24,050 bases of DNA from an uncultured Collinsella sp. (GTDB taxonomy: Bacteria; Actinomycetota; Coriobacteriia; Coriobacteriales; Coriobacteriaceae): contig CAAGCF010000022.1 in the NCBI GenBank assembly GCA_900768265.1, positions 1 to 24,050 of the forward strand. The letters run 5' to 3'. Within the stretch, counting starts at the first letter, position 1, and the number at the start of each line of letters is the position of its first letter. Both the position numbers and the translations under genes were made by a program. The notes beneath the pieces are model-generated. The model was not told the origin of the DNA. It searched no databases and worked only from the letters and a program-made list of their open reading frames with translations. Shown one piece after another: positions 7,274-14,578 of this stretch.

Positions 7274-8197
7274 CTAGCAGGCGGCCATGATGGGGGCAGC
7301 AACCTGCTTCTTACGGGAGAGGACACCCGGCATCCAGACGCCGTCGTGCTCGTCGGCAATGCCCAGGCCCTTCTGAGCAGCCTCGGTCTCGCCCTCGAGC
7401 AGGACCTGCGAGCCCTCCTCCATAATGTCGGTGATGCACAGGACAATGCCGTCAGCACCCTTCTCGGCGGCGTAGGCGCGCATGGCCTCGCGAATCTCGT
7501 CGATCATGCCGAGCGCGCGGCTCTTGTCGACGGTCTCGTACTGGCCGATGAGCAGCTTCTTGCCGGCGGGCTCGAACATCTTGATGTCGTTGCCGACCAT
7601 CTCGGCTGCGGTGAAGGAGCCGGACGGACGGGTGAGGAAGACCTCCATGCCAAACTTGACCGGGTCGACGCCCACCTGCTCGCCGAGCTTGGCGGCGACG
7701 GCGCGGTCGACATCGGTGGTGGTGGGGCTCTTGAGCATGAGCGTGTCGGTCATCATGGCCGAGAGCAGCAGCTTGGCCTGGACGTCGGAAAGCTCAACGC
7801 CGAGCACGCCGGCGAGCTTGGTGACGATGGTGCAGCTGGAGCCCCAGGGCAGGCAGATGTAGTGCAGCGGGCCGGCGGTCTCGAAGTCGCCGATGCGGTG
7901 ATGATCGACGACGCCAAAGACCGTGGCGTCCTTAAGGCCGGCGACGGACTGGGCAGACTCGTTGTGGTCGGTGAGGACGACGAGCTGACCGGCCTCGACG
8001 GAATCAATCACGCGGGGCTCGGCGATGCCGGCGTCGGCGAGCAGCTTGGCGGACTCGGCCGGAAGCTGGCCCAGAGCGCAAGCCTCGTAGGTGTTGCCGG
8101 CATACTCAACCTGGTTGAGCAGCTGGGACAGGACGACGGCGCTCATGATGGCGTCGTTATCGGGGTTCTGGTGACCAAAGACAAGAACGTTTGCCAT
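7274..8197 (-). CDS. ppaC: Manganese-dependent inorganic pyrophosphatase (family II)
   Basis: Hydrolyses pyrophosphate to two phosphates in the cytoplasm, pulling biosynthetic reactions forward. The 307-residue protein has the DHH-superfamily metal site: H9, D13 and D15 in GHQNPDNDA, D77 in LTDHNE, and the DHH motif D98-H99-H100. The C-terminal DHHA2 domain ends with the substrate-binding SRKK motif (about 294-297), diagnostic of family II enzymes. No CBS domains are inserted, so it is the unregulated, short form. The ATG has GGAGGAAA upstream. It appears monocistronic, with its own terminator. Confidence 0.97.
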   Translation of the reverse strand: MANVLVFGHQNPDNDAIMSAVVLSQLLNQVEYAGNTYEACALGQLPAESAKLLADAGIAEPRVIDSVEAGQLVVLTDHNESAQSVAGLKDATVFGVVDHHRIGDFETAGPLHYICLPWGSSCTIVTKLAGVLGVELSDVQAKLLLSAMMTDTLMLKSPTTTDVDRAVAAKLGEQVGVDPVKFGMEVFLTRPSGSFTAAEMVGNDIKMFEPAGKKLLIGQYETVDKSRALGMIDEIREAMRAYAAEKGADGIVLCITDIMEEGSQVLLEGETEAAQKGLGIADEHDGVWMPGVLSRKKQVAAPIMAAC

Positions 8198-8330
8198 GGG
8201 TTTCCTCCACTTGATATGTGTACTTGGACGTAGCTATGGTAGCACGCCGATGCCGAGCCTTCGCAGACGGAAGGGCCACGGCATATTTTGGGGCAGGCAC
8301 GGGGGCCAAGGCTGTCCCTTTTACGCCATG

Positions 8331-8363
8331 TTGGTGCAAAGTAACCTGTCCCCTTTGCGCCAA
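8331..8363. repeat. REP-like palindromic repeat, copy 1
   Basis: An 11-bp stem (8331-8341 with 8353-8363, one G-T pair) around an 11-base loop, in the gap between the ROK and pyrophosphatase genes. A related half-element (CTGTCCCTTTTACGCCA) lies just before it at about 8312. The 33-base unit matches 21892-21924 at 26 of 33 positions. Being intergenic, palindromic and repeated marks it as a dispersed repeat. Confidence 0.65.
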
Positions 8364-8372
8364 CGAGCGAAC

Positions 8373-9326
8373 TTATTTACCGGCGGCGCGCAGGGCTACG
8401 TAGGCGGCGCCGATGATGCCGGCGTCGTTGCCGAGCGAAGCGACCTTGATGGGCGTCTCGCGTGAGGCGGAAAGCGCGTAGCGCTGGAAGTGCTCGCGAA
8501 CTGCGTCGAGGTAGACATCGGCCGAGGCGGACGCACCGCCGCCGATCAGGAACATCTCGGGGTCGACCACGTTGGCAATAAGCGCCAGGGCGCGGCCGAG
8601 GTAGTCGGCCATGGTATCGGCAGCTGCCAACGCGAGCTTGTCACCCTCGCGGCAGGCCTGGAACACGTCCTTGGAATCAGAAGGCCCGGTGAGCTCGATG
8701 GGCTCGACGCCCGCTTTCTTGCACTCAGCAAGGTAGTTGCTCACCACGCCAGTGGCGCTGGAATACTGCTCCAGATGGCCATGACCGCCACAGCCGCAGG
8801 TGCGCTCCTCAGCCGGGTTCAGGCACATGTGGCCAATCTCGCCGCCAGCACCCACAACGCCCGACACCACGTCGCCGTTAACGATAACGCCGCCGCCCAC
8901 GCCGGTACCAATGGTGACCATCACCACGTTCTGTACGCCCTTGGCGGAGCCGAGCCAGGCCTCGCCCATGGCAGCGGCGTTGGCATCGTTCTCGTACTTA
9001 ACGACCGCGTCGGGGCAGTGCTTTTGAATGGCGATCCTCAGCTCGGGCAGGTTAATGGCAATGTTGGCCTTGACCTTGGCATCGCCCGATGCCGGGATGG
9101 GGCACGGAACGGCCAGGCCAATGCCCGCCACAAAGGCACGCGGAATCTGCGCCTTGGCGACCACCTGGTCAATAGCCTCGGTCACCGCGGCAAAGCCCGC
9201 AGCGTCAACGATGGGAGGCGTAGGCACGCTGGCCTTGGCAAGCAGGTTACCGTCTTCGTCGAACAGGCCCTCCTTAACCGAGGTGCCGCCAACGTCGATG
9301 CCGATGTAGTACTGCTTAGGTTCCAT
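8373..9326 (-). CDS. ROK-family sugar kinase (glucokinase-like)
   Basis: Probably phosphorylates free glucose or a related hexose with ATP, feeding glycolysis. The start at 9326 (MEPKQYYIGIDVGG) is chosen for AAAGGTGGG upstream; an open extension to 9431 has no ribosome-binding site. The 317 residues include the ATP phosphate motif DVGGTSVK (11-18), the catalytic aspartate D114 in ENDANAA, and TIGTGVGGGV (138-147). A zinc region is formed by H166 (GEIGHM) and CGCGGHGHLE (177-186). The usual ROK motif is CxCGxxGCxE; here the third cysteine is replaced by His184. There is no N-terminal HTH, so it is an enzyme and not a NagC-type repressor. It lies beside the PTS cluster, consistent with using sugar released by GH1. 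Confidence 0.92.
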   Translation of the reverse strand: MEPKQYYIGIDVGGTSVKEGLFDEDGNLLAKASVPTPPIVDAAGFAAVTEAIDQVVAKAQIPRAFVAGIGLAVPCPIPASGDAKVKANIAINLPELRIAIQKHCPDAVVKYENDANAAAMGEAWLGSAKGVQNVVMVTIGTGVGGGVIVNGDVVSGVVGAGGEIGHMCLNPAEERTCGCGGHGHLEQYSSATGVVSNYLAECKKAGVEPIELTGPSDSKDVFQACREGDKLALAAADTMADYLGRALALIANVVDPEMFLIGGGASASADVYLDAVREHFQRYALSASRETPIKVASLGNDAGIIGAAYVALRAAGK

Positions 9327-9350
9327 GGGAGCCCACCTTTCGAGAATTGG

Positions 9351-9373
9351 GTCCGCGGCACAGGATCGCGGAC
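9351..9373 (-). other. Hairpin in the ROK kinase leader
   Basis: Perfect 7-bp stem GTCCGCG-N9-CGCGGAC about 25 bases upstream of the kinase start. Possible mRNA structure or protein site; function unknown. Confidence 0.35.
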
Positions 9374-9374
9374 G

Positions 9375-9391
9375 CATACATTGCCTGTATG
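9375..9391. promoter_or_regulatory. Operator-like perfect palindrome upstream of the ROK kinase
   Basis: CATACA-TTGCC-TGTATG is a perfect 17-base inverted repeat directly beside a possible TACCAT -10 (minus strand). Likely a regulator site. No matching copy was seen at the other sugar promoters. Confidence 0.35.
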
Positions 9392-9460
9392 GTACCGCTC
9401 GCACAGGCGAAACGCGTCGCCGAGCTCGCACATTTTTAGCAAATGTTTAAACAACTCGCG

Positions 9461-9502
9461 AATAAAAACGGCCCGCACGCGTTCATCCGCGCACGGGCCG
9501 TT
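9461..9502 (-). terminator. Rho-independent terminator after the second PTS IIB
   Basis: 9-bp stem AACGGCCCG/CGGGCCGTT (9467-9475 with 9494-9502), followed on the minus strand by TTTTTATT. It ends 9 bp before the IIB stop. Confidence 0.9.
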
Positions 9503-9511
9503 CCGGGGACG

Positions 9512-9820
9512 CTATCCCTCCATCGCAGCGATGGCTTGATCCAGGATCTTAGGCGCATTCATGCGACCGAAGTCCAGCATGTCGAGCATCACGAGCTTCA
9601 CGCCCGCGCGCTCCAGATCGCCCTCGATATTCACGCGCGCGTACGCCACCTGCGGGGCGAGCAGCAAAACGCCCACGCCGTCCAGATGGTCGGACGCCTC
9701 GCTCACCGGAAGCGCCTCGATATTGATCTTCAAGCCACGGCTCTCCGCCTCGTGCTGCATCTTTTGCACCAGCAGGCTCGTCGACATGCCGCCACCGCAA
9801 CAAAGCAAAATGTTCTTCAT
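9512..9820 (-). CDS. PTS lactose/cellobiose-family IIB component (lone second copy)
   Basis: Cytoplasmic phosphocarrier that passes phosphate from IIA to the incoming sugar in the IIC channel. The 102-residue protein has the phosphocysteine loop CGGGMSTSLL with C8 as the likely phospho-acceptor, preceded by another Cys. It is roughly half identical to the IIB at 10979-11281 (shared STSLLVQKMQ, ESRGL, DHLD, GRMNA blocks). It starts 9 bp after the SGNH hydrolase gene and the pair ends in its own terminator, so the two form a separate transcript. No IIC or IIA partners it directly. It may exchange with the main PTS set or receive phosphate for another role. Confidence 0.92.
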   Translation of the reverse strand: MKNILLCCGGGMSTSLLVQKMQHEAESRGLKINIEALPVSEASDHLDGVGVLLLAPQVAYARVNIEGDLERAGVKLVMLDMLDFGRMNAPKILDQAIAAMEG

Positions 9821-9829
9821 AGCTATCTC

Positions 9830-10513
9830 CTAATCCATATCCGTCTTTGCCAGCAACTCCTCGAGCGCAGGACGCACAATCCCCGTCAGCGCGCGATAGC
9901 CCTCGTCGTTGATATGAAGGCCGTCGCCCTCGCGATACAGCTCCTCGCGCTGGCGTCCGTCCTCGTCAAAAAACGCGGGCGTCACGTCGACAAAAGCCAC
10001 CCGCTCGTCGCGGATCATATCGCGGCACTGCGGCAATACCCGGCTCAGCAGGTCGTTGGAGCGTAGCACGTCCTTGCCGCTCGCCCTGCCTTCCAGGCGC
10101 TCGATGCAGGGCATGGGCGAGCAGACGAGCACGCGGCACGCCGGCAGGCAGCCCAAAATCATCTCCACGATCTCGCGAATGTTGAAGGCGATGTCTTTGG
10201 GCGAGCCCATGAGGGTATTGCCCATGTCGTTGGTGCCCACCATAATCACCACGGCGCACGGGCGATACTTGACCACGCCCTCGTCGACCATCCACAGAAG
10301 CTCCTGCGAGGTGCCGCCGCCGATGCCGCAGTTATAGGCGCCCATGCCGGGATACCAGCGCTCCACGTCGCAAAACTCCGTCAGCGAATCGCCAAAGAAC
10401 ACCACGCCGCCCGGCTTAGCGTCCTGGTTCGCACGCATGATTGCAAGCATGCGCTCGAGCTGAAACTCGCGCATCTGGTAATAGCGCGGGTTGTACTCCA
10501 TTCCCCGTCTCAC
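9830..10513 (-). CDS. SGNH/GDSL-family hydrolase (esterase), cytoplasmic
   Basis: Serine esterase of the SGNH superfamily. The start is taken as GTG at 10513, seven bases after GGGGGAG; an ATG at 10501 is the alternative, and the open frame further up lacks signals. In the 227-residue form the blocks are FFGDSLTEF with nucleophile S43, the glycine block GIGGGTS (about 63-69), GTNDM with N95, and DGLHIND with the D197/H200 pair. It has no signal peptide or membrane segment, so it acts on an intracellular substrate. Its neighbour in the transcript is a PTS IIB, with the beta-glucoside PTS and GH1 genes beyond. This suggests it removes an acyl group from an imported sugar. That role is inference. 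Confidence 0.88.
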   Translation of the reverse strand: MRRGMEYNPRYYQMREFQLERMLAIMRANQDAKPGGVVFFGDSLTEFCDVERWYPGMGAYNCGIGGGTSQELLWMVDEGVVKYRPCAVVIMVGTNDMGNTLMGSPKDIAFNIREIVEMILGCLPACRVLVCSPMPCIERLEGRASGKDVLRSNDLLSRVLPQCRDMIRDERVAFVDVTPAFFDEDGRQREELYREGDGLHINDEGYRALTGIVRPALEELLAKTDMD

Positions 10514-10543
10514 GATCGATCTCCCCCATATATGAATCTTGAT

Positions 10544-10578
10544 AGAAAAGGTGCCGGGAGGCGGAGACTCCCGGCACC
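10544..10578 (-). terminator. Rho-independent terminator of the PTS operon
   Basis: Perfect 11-bp stem (10550-10560 with 10568-10578) around a 7-base loop, followed on the minus strand by TTTTCTAT. It lies about 58 bp after the IIA stop and separates the PTS operon from the SGNH-IIB pair. Confidence 0.88.
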
Positions 10579-10636
10579 CGTGTAAGGGACTGTGTTGTCT
10601 GTTGGGCCGCACGGTCCGTCGCGGCGATAACGCCAG

Positions 10637-10969
10637 CTAGGCCTTGAGTGCCTGCAGCTGCTTGTGGACCTCGATGAGCTCCGTGGCCATGACGCGCATG
10701 GTCTCGGTGCCGGCCATCTGGTCCTCGGCATGCAGCAGAATCAGCGGGGCCTCGCCGTTACGCTCGCCGTTTGCCTCCTTCTTAAGGAGCCCCATGTGAA
10801 CATCGTGGCCACCGTTATAGGCCTCGTCGCCCTGCTTAATAAGCTCCTCAGCGGCGTCAAAATCGCCCTCCTTGGCCTTCTGCACGGCGTTGATGTACAT
10901 GCTCTTGGCGGTGCCGACGCAGCTGATGATCTCGAAGCAGGTCATCTGCAGTTCGTTCATATCCTCCAT
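10637..10969 (-). CDS. PTS lactose/cellobiose-family IIA component
   Basis: Cytoplasmic helical phosphocarrier that takes phosphate from HPr and passes it to IIB. The start used is the ATG at 10969, with AGGTG six bases upstream; a GTG at 10978 directly after the IIB stop and an ATG at 10960 are alternatives. In the 110-residue form the phospho-accepting histidine is H80 within ILLHAEDQM, the family hallmark. An upstream HDVHMGLL helix provides the metal-site aspartate region. It follows IIB with essentially no gap. The order IIC-IIB-IIA and the downstream terminator make it the last gene of the operon. Confidence 0.93.
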   Translation of the reverse strand: MEDMNELQMTCFEIISCVGTAKSMYINAVQKAKEGDFDAAEELIKQGDEAYNGGHDVHMGLLKKEANGERNGEAPLILLHAEDQMAGTETMRVMATELIEVHKQLQALKA

Positions 10970-10978
10970 GTGCCGCAC

Positions 10979-11281
10979 CTAACCCATCACGCTGACGCAG
11001 TGGTCAATGATACCGGCGGCGTTCATGCGGCCATAGTCGACCATGTTGATGACCTCGACCGGAAAACGGCCGGCGGCCTCCTTCTCAAAGTCGCCCTTGG
11101 TATAGCCGATCTGCGGACCGAGCAGCAAAATGTCGCACTCATCCAGATGATCGTGGGCCTCGTTCATGGGACGAGCCTCGACCTCAATGTCCAGGCCGCG
11201 GCTTTCGACCTCGGACTGCATCTTCTGGACCAGCAGGCTCGTGGACATACCGGCATTGCAGCAAAGCATGATCTTCTTCAT
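10979..11281 (-). CDS. PTS lactose/cellobiose-family IIB component
   Basis: Phosphocarrier of the beta-glucoside PTS. The 100-residue protein shows the loop CCNAGMSTSLL with C8 as the phosphocysteine, close to the ChbB/CelA pattern CSAGMSTS. GGAGGAAACC precedes the ATG. It is followed immediately by IIA (TAG then GTG). It is separated from IIC upstream by 153 bp containing a large GC-rich hairpin, so IIB-IIA expression may be adjusted relative to IIC. It closely resembles the second IIB at 9512-9820, which points to a local duplication. Confidence 0.95.
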   Translation of the reverse strand: MKKIMLCCNAGMSTSLLVQKMQSEVESRGLDIEVEARPMNEAHDHLDECDILLLGPQIGYTKGDFEKEAAGRFPVEVINMVDYGRMNAAGIIDHCVSVMG

Positions 11282-11387
11282 GGTTTCCTCCTTATAACTG
11301 CGCGGCGCGCAGACGACAACTGGTTTTATTCCTTGCGGCTATTGTGCCCGCCTCCTGCATTTATACGCAAGGAGAGAGCTGCGGGCA

Positions 11388-11419
11388 CCGGCACCGCGGA
11401 CCGGCGCCCGCAAAGGTGA
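11388..11419 (-). other. GC-rich intercistronic hairpin between IIC and IIB
   Basis: GCGGGC-A-CCGG paired with CCGG-C-GCCCGC: a roughly 10-bp stem with one internal mismatch, 16 bp after the IIC stop on the transcribed strand. It is followed by CTCTCTCC and not a T-run. It is more likely an mRNA-processing or stability element, or a leaky attenuator, than a full terminator. Confidence 0.5.
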
Positions 11420-11434
11420 AAGGGAGAACGGACG

Positions 11435-12787
11435 TTAGGCGTTCTGCTCGGCGAGAGCCTCCTGCTTGGCAATGGCCTTCTCGGAGATCCTCATAAAGGG
11501 CAGGTAGACAGCCATGCCGATGACCAGCTCGAGGGCCTGCCACACGCCGGCGCGCCAGTCAAAGCCCGTAGCGAGCAGGGCGTTGATGACGGGAGGCATG
11601 GTCCAAGGCACCTGGGCGATGCAGGGGCTAATGATGCCAGCGCAGGTCAGACCATAGGTGACGCCGATGAACAGGTCGGGAAGAAGCACGAACGGGATCA
11701 TGAGCGGCAGGTTGTACACGATGGGGTAACCGTAGATGACCGGCTCGTTGATGTTGAACAGGCCAGGCAGAATGGCCATCTTGGCAACGGTCTTGGAAGC
11801 CTTGTTCTTGGAGAACAGGAAGGTGTCGAGCAGCAGCATGAGGGTGCAGCCCGAGCCGCCGATGAGGGCGAAGCTGTTGATGATCTGCATGTTCATGTAG
11901 TGGTCGGGCTGGATGGTGCCACCGGCGGCAAAAGTCGCCATGTTGTCGACGATGAGCATGGTCAGGATCGGCTCGACGGTAGCGCCAGAGATGGTGGACT
12001 GGTGAATACCAACGCAGAACAGCAGGTTAGCGAGGGTGTAGATGAGGATAACGGCCCACGGACCGGCGTTCATGATGCTCTTGAGCGGGTTAGAAATCCA
12101 GGTGGAGATGATGGTGCACAGATCGGTGCCGGCACAGACGGCAAGCAGAGCCGAGGCGACAGCGAAGATCGAGAGGTTGAGCAGCATCGGGATCATGACG
12201 TTGAAGGAGTTGGAGACCGCAGGAGGCACGCCCTCGCCCAGCTTGACCTTGAGCTTCTCGACGCCCGAGATCTTGATGAAGAGCGTCGTGGCGAGCAGGG
12301 CGATGATGATGGCCGAGAACAGGCCGTTGGTGCCGGTGTTAGCGGTCGAAAGGGCACCGGTGACCTCGGCGGAGGTGATCTTGTCGGTGAGCAGCGGGCT
12401 CGTGGCGGCAAGGGTAGCGGTGATCTGCTGCGGCATCATGATGACGAAGGCAGAGATGGCGACGACCACGCAGGCAAGCGGGTTGTCGAAGCGCTCGTTC
12501 TTGGCGAGGCTGTAGCCAATCAGGCCCGCCAAGATAATGGCGGACACGTTAAGGGTGCCCAGGGTAATTGCCGAGCCCCAGGTCTGGAGGTTGGCAAGAC
12601 CCGCCGCATCGAGCGGGAACAGAGGGAACACGACGTTGTTGATAAGAACCGCGATACCCGCAAGGATATAGAGCGGCGTGATGGTCGCGAAGGCATCGCG
12701 CAGGGAACGCAGGTGAACCTGGTTTCCCACCTTCGCAGAGACCTCGGCAAACTTGTCGAGGAAGCTCTTTCCGTTGTCACTGGCCAT
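11435..12787 (-). CDS. PTS lactose/cellobiose-family IIC permease
   Basis: Membrane channel that translocates and, with IIB, phosphorylates a beta-glucoside such as cellobiose. The 450-residue protein has about ten hydrophobic segments. It has the N-terminal VHLRSLRDAFATITPLYI start typical of the family, the GIHQSTISGATVEPI loop (about 262-276), and the sugar-binding-region block GLFNINEPVIYGYPIVYNLP. AGGAG lies six bases before the ATG. It follows the GH1 gene by 134 bp that contains a small hairpin and an 11-bp direct repeat. Chitobiose or another diglucoside is equally possible from sequence alone; the adjacent glucosidase favours a glucoside. Confidence 0.95.
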   Translation of the reverse strand: MASDNGKSFLDKFAEVSAKVGNQVHLRSLRDAFATITPLYILAGIAVLINNVVFPLFPLDAAGLANLQTWGSAITLGTLNVSAIILAGLIGYSLAKNERFDNPLACVVVAISAFVIMMPQQITATLAATSPLLTDKITSAEVTGALSTANTGTNGLFSAIIIALLATTLFIKISGVEKLKVKLGEGVPPAVSNSFNVMIPMLLNLSIFAVASALLAVCAGTDLCTIISTWISNPLKSIMNAGPWAVILIYTLANLLFCVGIHQSTISGATVEPILTMLIVDNMATFAAGGTIQPDHYMNMQIINSFALIGGSGCTLMLLLDTFLFSKNKASKTVAKMAILPGLFNINEPVIYGYPIVYNLPLMIPFVLLPDLFIGVTYGLTCAGIISPCIAQVPWTMPPVINALLATGFDWRAGVWQALELVIGMAVYLPFMRISEKAIAKQEALAEQNA

Positions 12788-12885
12788 GATTGCTCCTAAC
12801 TTTCAAATCCGGCCTTTTCCTATGCGCACGGTGGTCTGTCGCTCTCTGCCACCAGATGTGCCATTGTTTTTGCGCGTTTGCGCAG

Positions 12886-12916
12886 GGGCTGAGCGCCCGT
12901 TTTGGGCTGAGCGCTC
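12886..12916. repeat. 11-bp direct repeat and small hairpin between GH1 and IIC
   Basis: GGGCTGAGCGC occurs at 12886-12896 and again at 12904-12914. Together they allow a GAGCGC/GCGCTC stem (12891-12896 with 12911-12916). A further TGCGC-GTTT-GCGCA hairpin lies at 12871-12884. Possibly intercistronic processing signals; no U-run follows. Confidence 0.5.
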
Positions 12917-12921
12917 GGTCG

Positions 12922-14322
12922 CTAGTCCACCACGTGGGTCGTGGCAACCTGCTTGAGCCAAGCCGCCGACTTCTTAAGACGACGCTGGTAGCCGTCCATC
13001 AGATCGACCTCGACAAAGCCATAACGGTTCTTGAAGGCGTTAGCCCAGGACCAGTTGTCGATGACGGCCCAGTAGTGGTAGCCGCGGCACTTAGCCCCTT
13101 CGTCGATGGCCTTGGCCACCCACTCAAGGTGCTGGCGCACAAAGTCGACGCGATAGTCGTCCTGGATGGTCCCCCCGGCGTCACGGTTCTTGTACTCATC
13201 CATGATGCCGATGCCGTTCTCGGAAACGAACCACTCAAGATCGGGATAGTTCTTGGCGCAGTCCATGCCAAAGTCGTAGAGGCCCTTCGGGTAGATCTCC
13301 CAGCCGCGGCTCTTGTTCATGACGGCGTCGGGCCACACGTAGTCGTCGGCAAAGTGCGGCAGACCGTACTGGTCGATCTTGCTCGCCGGCGCCTGGACGC
13401 GCGTGGGGTGGTAGTAGTTGCAACCAAGCCAGTCAACGACGCCCTGCTTGAGAATCTCCTGGTCGCCGGCGCGGAACGGAAGTTTGACGCCGCCCTCGGC
13501 CAGGCTGTCGAGCACGTCGGCGGGAAGCTCGCCCTTGGTGATAAGGTCGAGCCACCAGCGATTGTTGATGCCACTGGTCATGCGCACGGCCTCGAGGTCT
13601 GCCTCGCTGGGGTTCTCCTTGGTGTAGACCGGGGTGAAGCAGTTAATCATGCCGATCTTGGCGTCGGCGCGAACGGCGCCCTCGTCATAGGCCTTGCGGT
13701 AGTTGGCCACGGCCAGTGCATGCGCCAGCGAGATGTGGTACTGCACGGTGCGAGCGCGGTTAAAGTCGTGGAGCTGCGGGAACCACACGCCCTCCTGGTA
13801 GCGCTGCTCGGGCTCGACGATGGGCTCGTTAAAGGTGAACCAATACTTGATCTCCTGACCGAACTCGCGGAAAGCGACGTCGGCGTAGTGCGCGTAGGCC
13901 TCGACGACCTCGCGGCTCTCCCAACCACCACGGTTAAAGAGGTAGGTGGGCATATCGAAGTGGTAGAGGTTGACGAACGGCTCCAGGCCTGCCTCGCGGG
14001 AAGCGCGGAACAGCTCGTGGTACCACGCGGCGCCCTCCTCGTTGAGGTTGCCGTCAGCGTCGAGCAGGCGGCTCCACTGGATGGAGGTGCGATAGGTATC
14101 CAGGCCCAGGTCCTTCATGATGCGAAGGTCGTCCTTGTACTTGGCCATAAAGTCGTTGCCGCCATAGGAACCCACGCGGTTATAGAACGAGCCCAGATCC
14201 TGCATGGACCAGGTGTCCCACAGGTTCTCGAGCTTGCCGCCCTGGTTCCACTGGCCCTCGGTCTGCGGACCGGACATGGCCGCGCCAAAGAAAAAGTCGC
14301 TGGGCAGCTGATACTGTGCCAT
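12922..14322 (-). CDS. Glycoside hydrolase family 1, probable 6-phospho-beta-glucosidase
   Basis: Splits phosphorylated beta-glucosides delivered by the PTS into glucose-6-phosphate and free sugar or aglycone. The start at 14322 (MAQYQLPSDF) has GAGGAC upstream and matches the normal GH1 N-terminus; an open extension to 14466 does not. The 466-residue protein has the acid/base E166 in TFNEP and the nucleophile E368 in SENGIG, so catalysis is intact. At the C-terminal loop that grips the 6-phosphate in LacG-type enzymes, S425 and Y434 are kept in SWANAFKNRYG, but the lysine position holds N432 with K431 next to it. It heads the PTS operon behind a strong promoter and a structured leader. Confidence 0.92.
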   Translation of the reverse strand: MAQYQLPSDFFFGAAMSGPQTEGQWNQGGKLENLWDTWSMQDLGSFYNRVGSYGGNDFMAKYKDDLRIMKDLGLDTYRTSIQWSRLLDADGNLNEEGAAWYHELFRASREAGLEPFVNLYHFDMPTYLFNRGGWESREVVEAYAHYADVAFREFGQEIKYWFTFNEPIVEPEQRYQEGVWFPQLHDFNRARTVQYHISLAHALAVANYRKAYDEGAVRADAKIGMINCFTPVYTKENPSEADLEAVRMTSGINNRWWLDLITKGELPADVLDSLAEGGVKLPFRAGDQEILKQGVVDWLGCNYYHPTRVQAPASKIDQYGLPHFADDYVWPDAVMNKSRGWEIYPKGLYDFGMDCAKNYPDLEWFVSENGIGIMDEYKNRDAGGTIQDDYRVDFVRQHLEWVAKAIDEGAKCRGYHYWAVIDNWSWANAFKNRYGFVEVDLMDGYQRRLKKSAAWLKQVATTHVVD

Positions 14323-14359
14323 CGAAGTCCTCGCTTTCGTGTCTTTGAGCCTCCGATTA

Positions 14360-14443
14360 GAGACGGGTTTGCTTTGGCGGGTAATCCGGCGCGGGCGCGC
14401 ACCGGTTATCCGGATATCCGACCCACCAAAACAAATCCGTCTC
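14360..14443 (-). repeat. Long imperfect hairpin in the PTS-operon leader
   Basis: Two 23-base arms (14360-14382 with 14421-14443) pair at 20 of 23 positions. The loop itself contains nested palindromes (CCGGTTATCCGG and CGGATATCCG). On the minus strand it lies between the promoter (14488-14515) and the GH1 start, filling about half of a leader of roughly 160 bases. No U-run follows, so simple termination is unlikely. It could be a regulatory leader or a palindromic repeat of the kind scattered through this region. Confidence 0.7.
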
Positions 14444-14487
14444 CAAGCGGTACAGGCGATGCTCATGCATCTCGCTTGTTGTTAGTA

Positions 14488-14515
14488 ACTATAGCGCTCT
14501 AATTTCTGATGTAAA
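14488..14515 (-). promoter_or_regulatory. Promoter of the beta-glucoside PTS operon
   Basis: Minus-strand -35 TTTACA (14510-14515, 5/6 match) and -10 TATAGT (14488-14493, 5/6 match) with a 16-base spacer. A 9-base palindrome GTTAGTAAC (14481-14489) overlaps the start-point side, and TAGTA-N2-TATA (14483-14493) recurs at the gntR promoter, suggesting control by that regulator. Confidence 0.6.
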
Positions 14516-14547
14516 GCGTCTTTCTTGTTTTTCTTTCTCGAACTTCT

Positions 14548-14578
14548 TTGATGAAAGCGATATGGATGCTTTTATAGT
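14548..14578 (+). promoter_or_regulatory. Candidate promoter of gntR-manA
   Basis: TTGATG (14548-14553) and TATAGT (14573-14578) with a long 19-base spacer. The spacer is filled by an inverted repeat AAAGC-N9-GCTTT (14554-14572). The spacing is poor, so an activator or another -35 may be involved. Confidence 0.35.

Noticed and set aside
5636..8233. Very long open frame of 865 codons on the plus strand opposite nhaA and ppaC (similar long antisense frames at 168-1358, 1585-2862, 3568-5199, 19496-21211, and on the minus strand at 14642-16516)
   Set aside because: These are mirror frames of high-GC genes: composition is His/Gly/Arg/Asp-rich without domains, and the opposite strand carries clear conserved proteins with ribosome-binding sites.
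9327..9431. N-terminal extension of the ROK kinase (and similar extensions of SGNH hydrolase, GH1, nucleotidyltransferase and PcrA)
   Set aside because: The extended parts are Arg/Pro-rich, contain leader hairpins or promoters, and lack ribosome-binding sites, whereas the internal starts match family N-termini.
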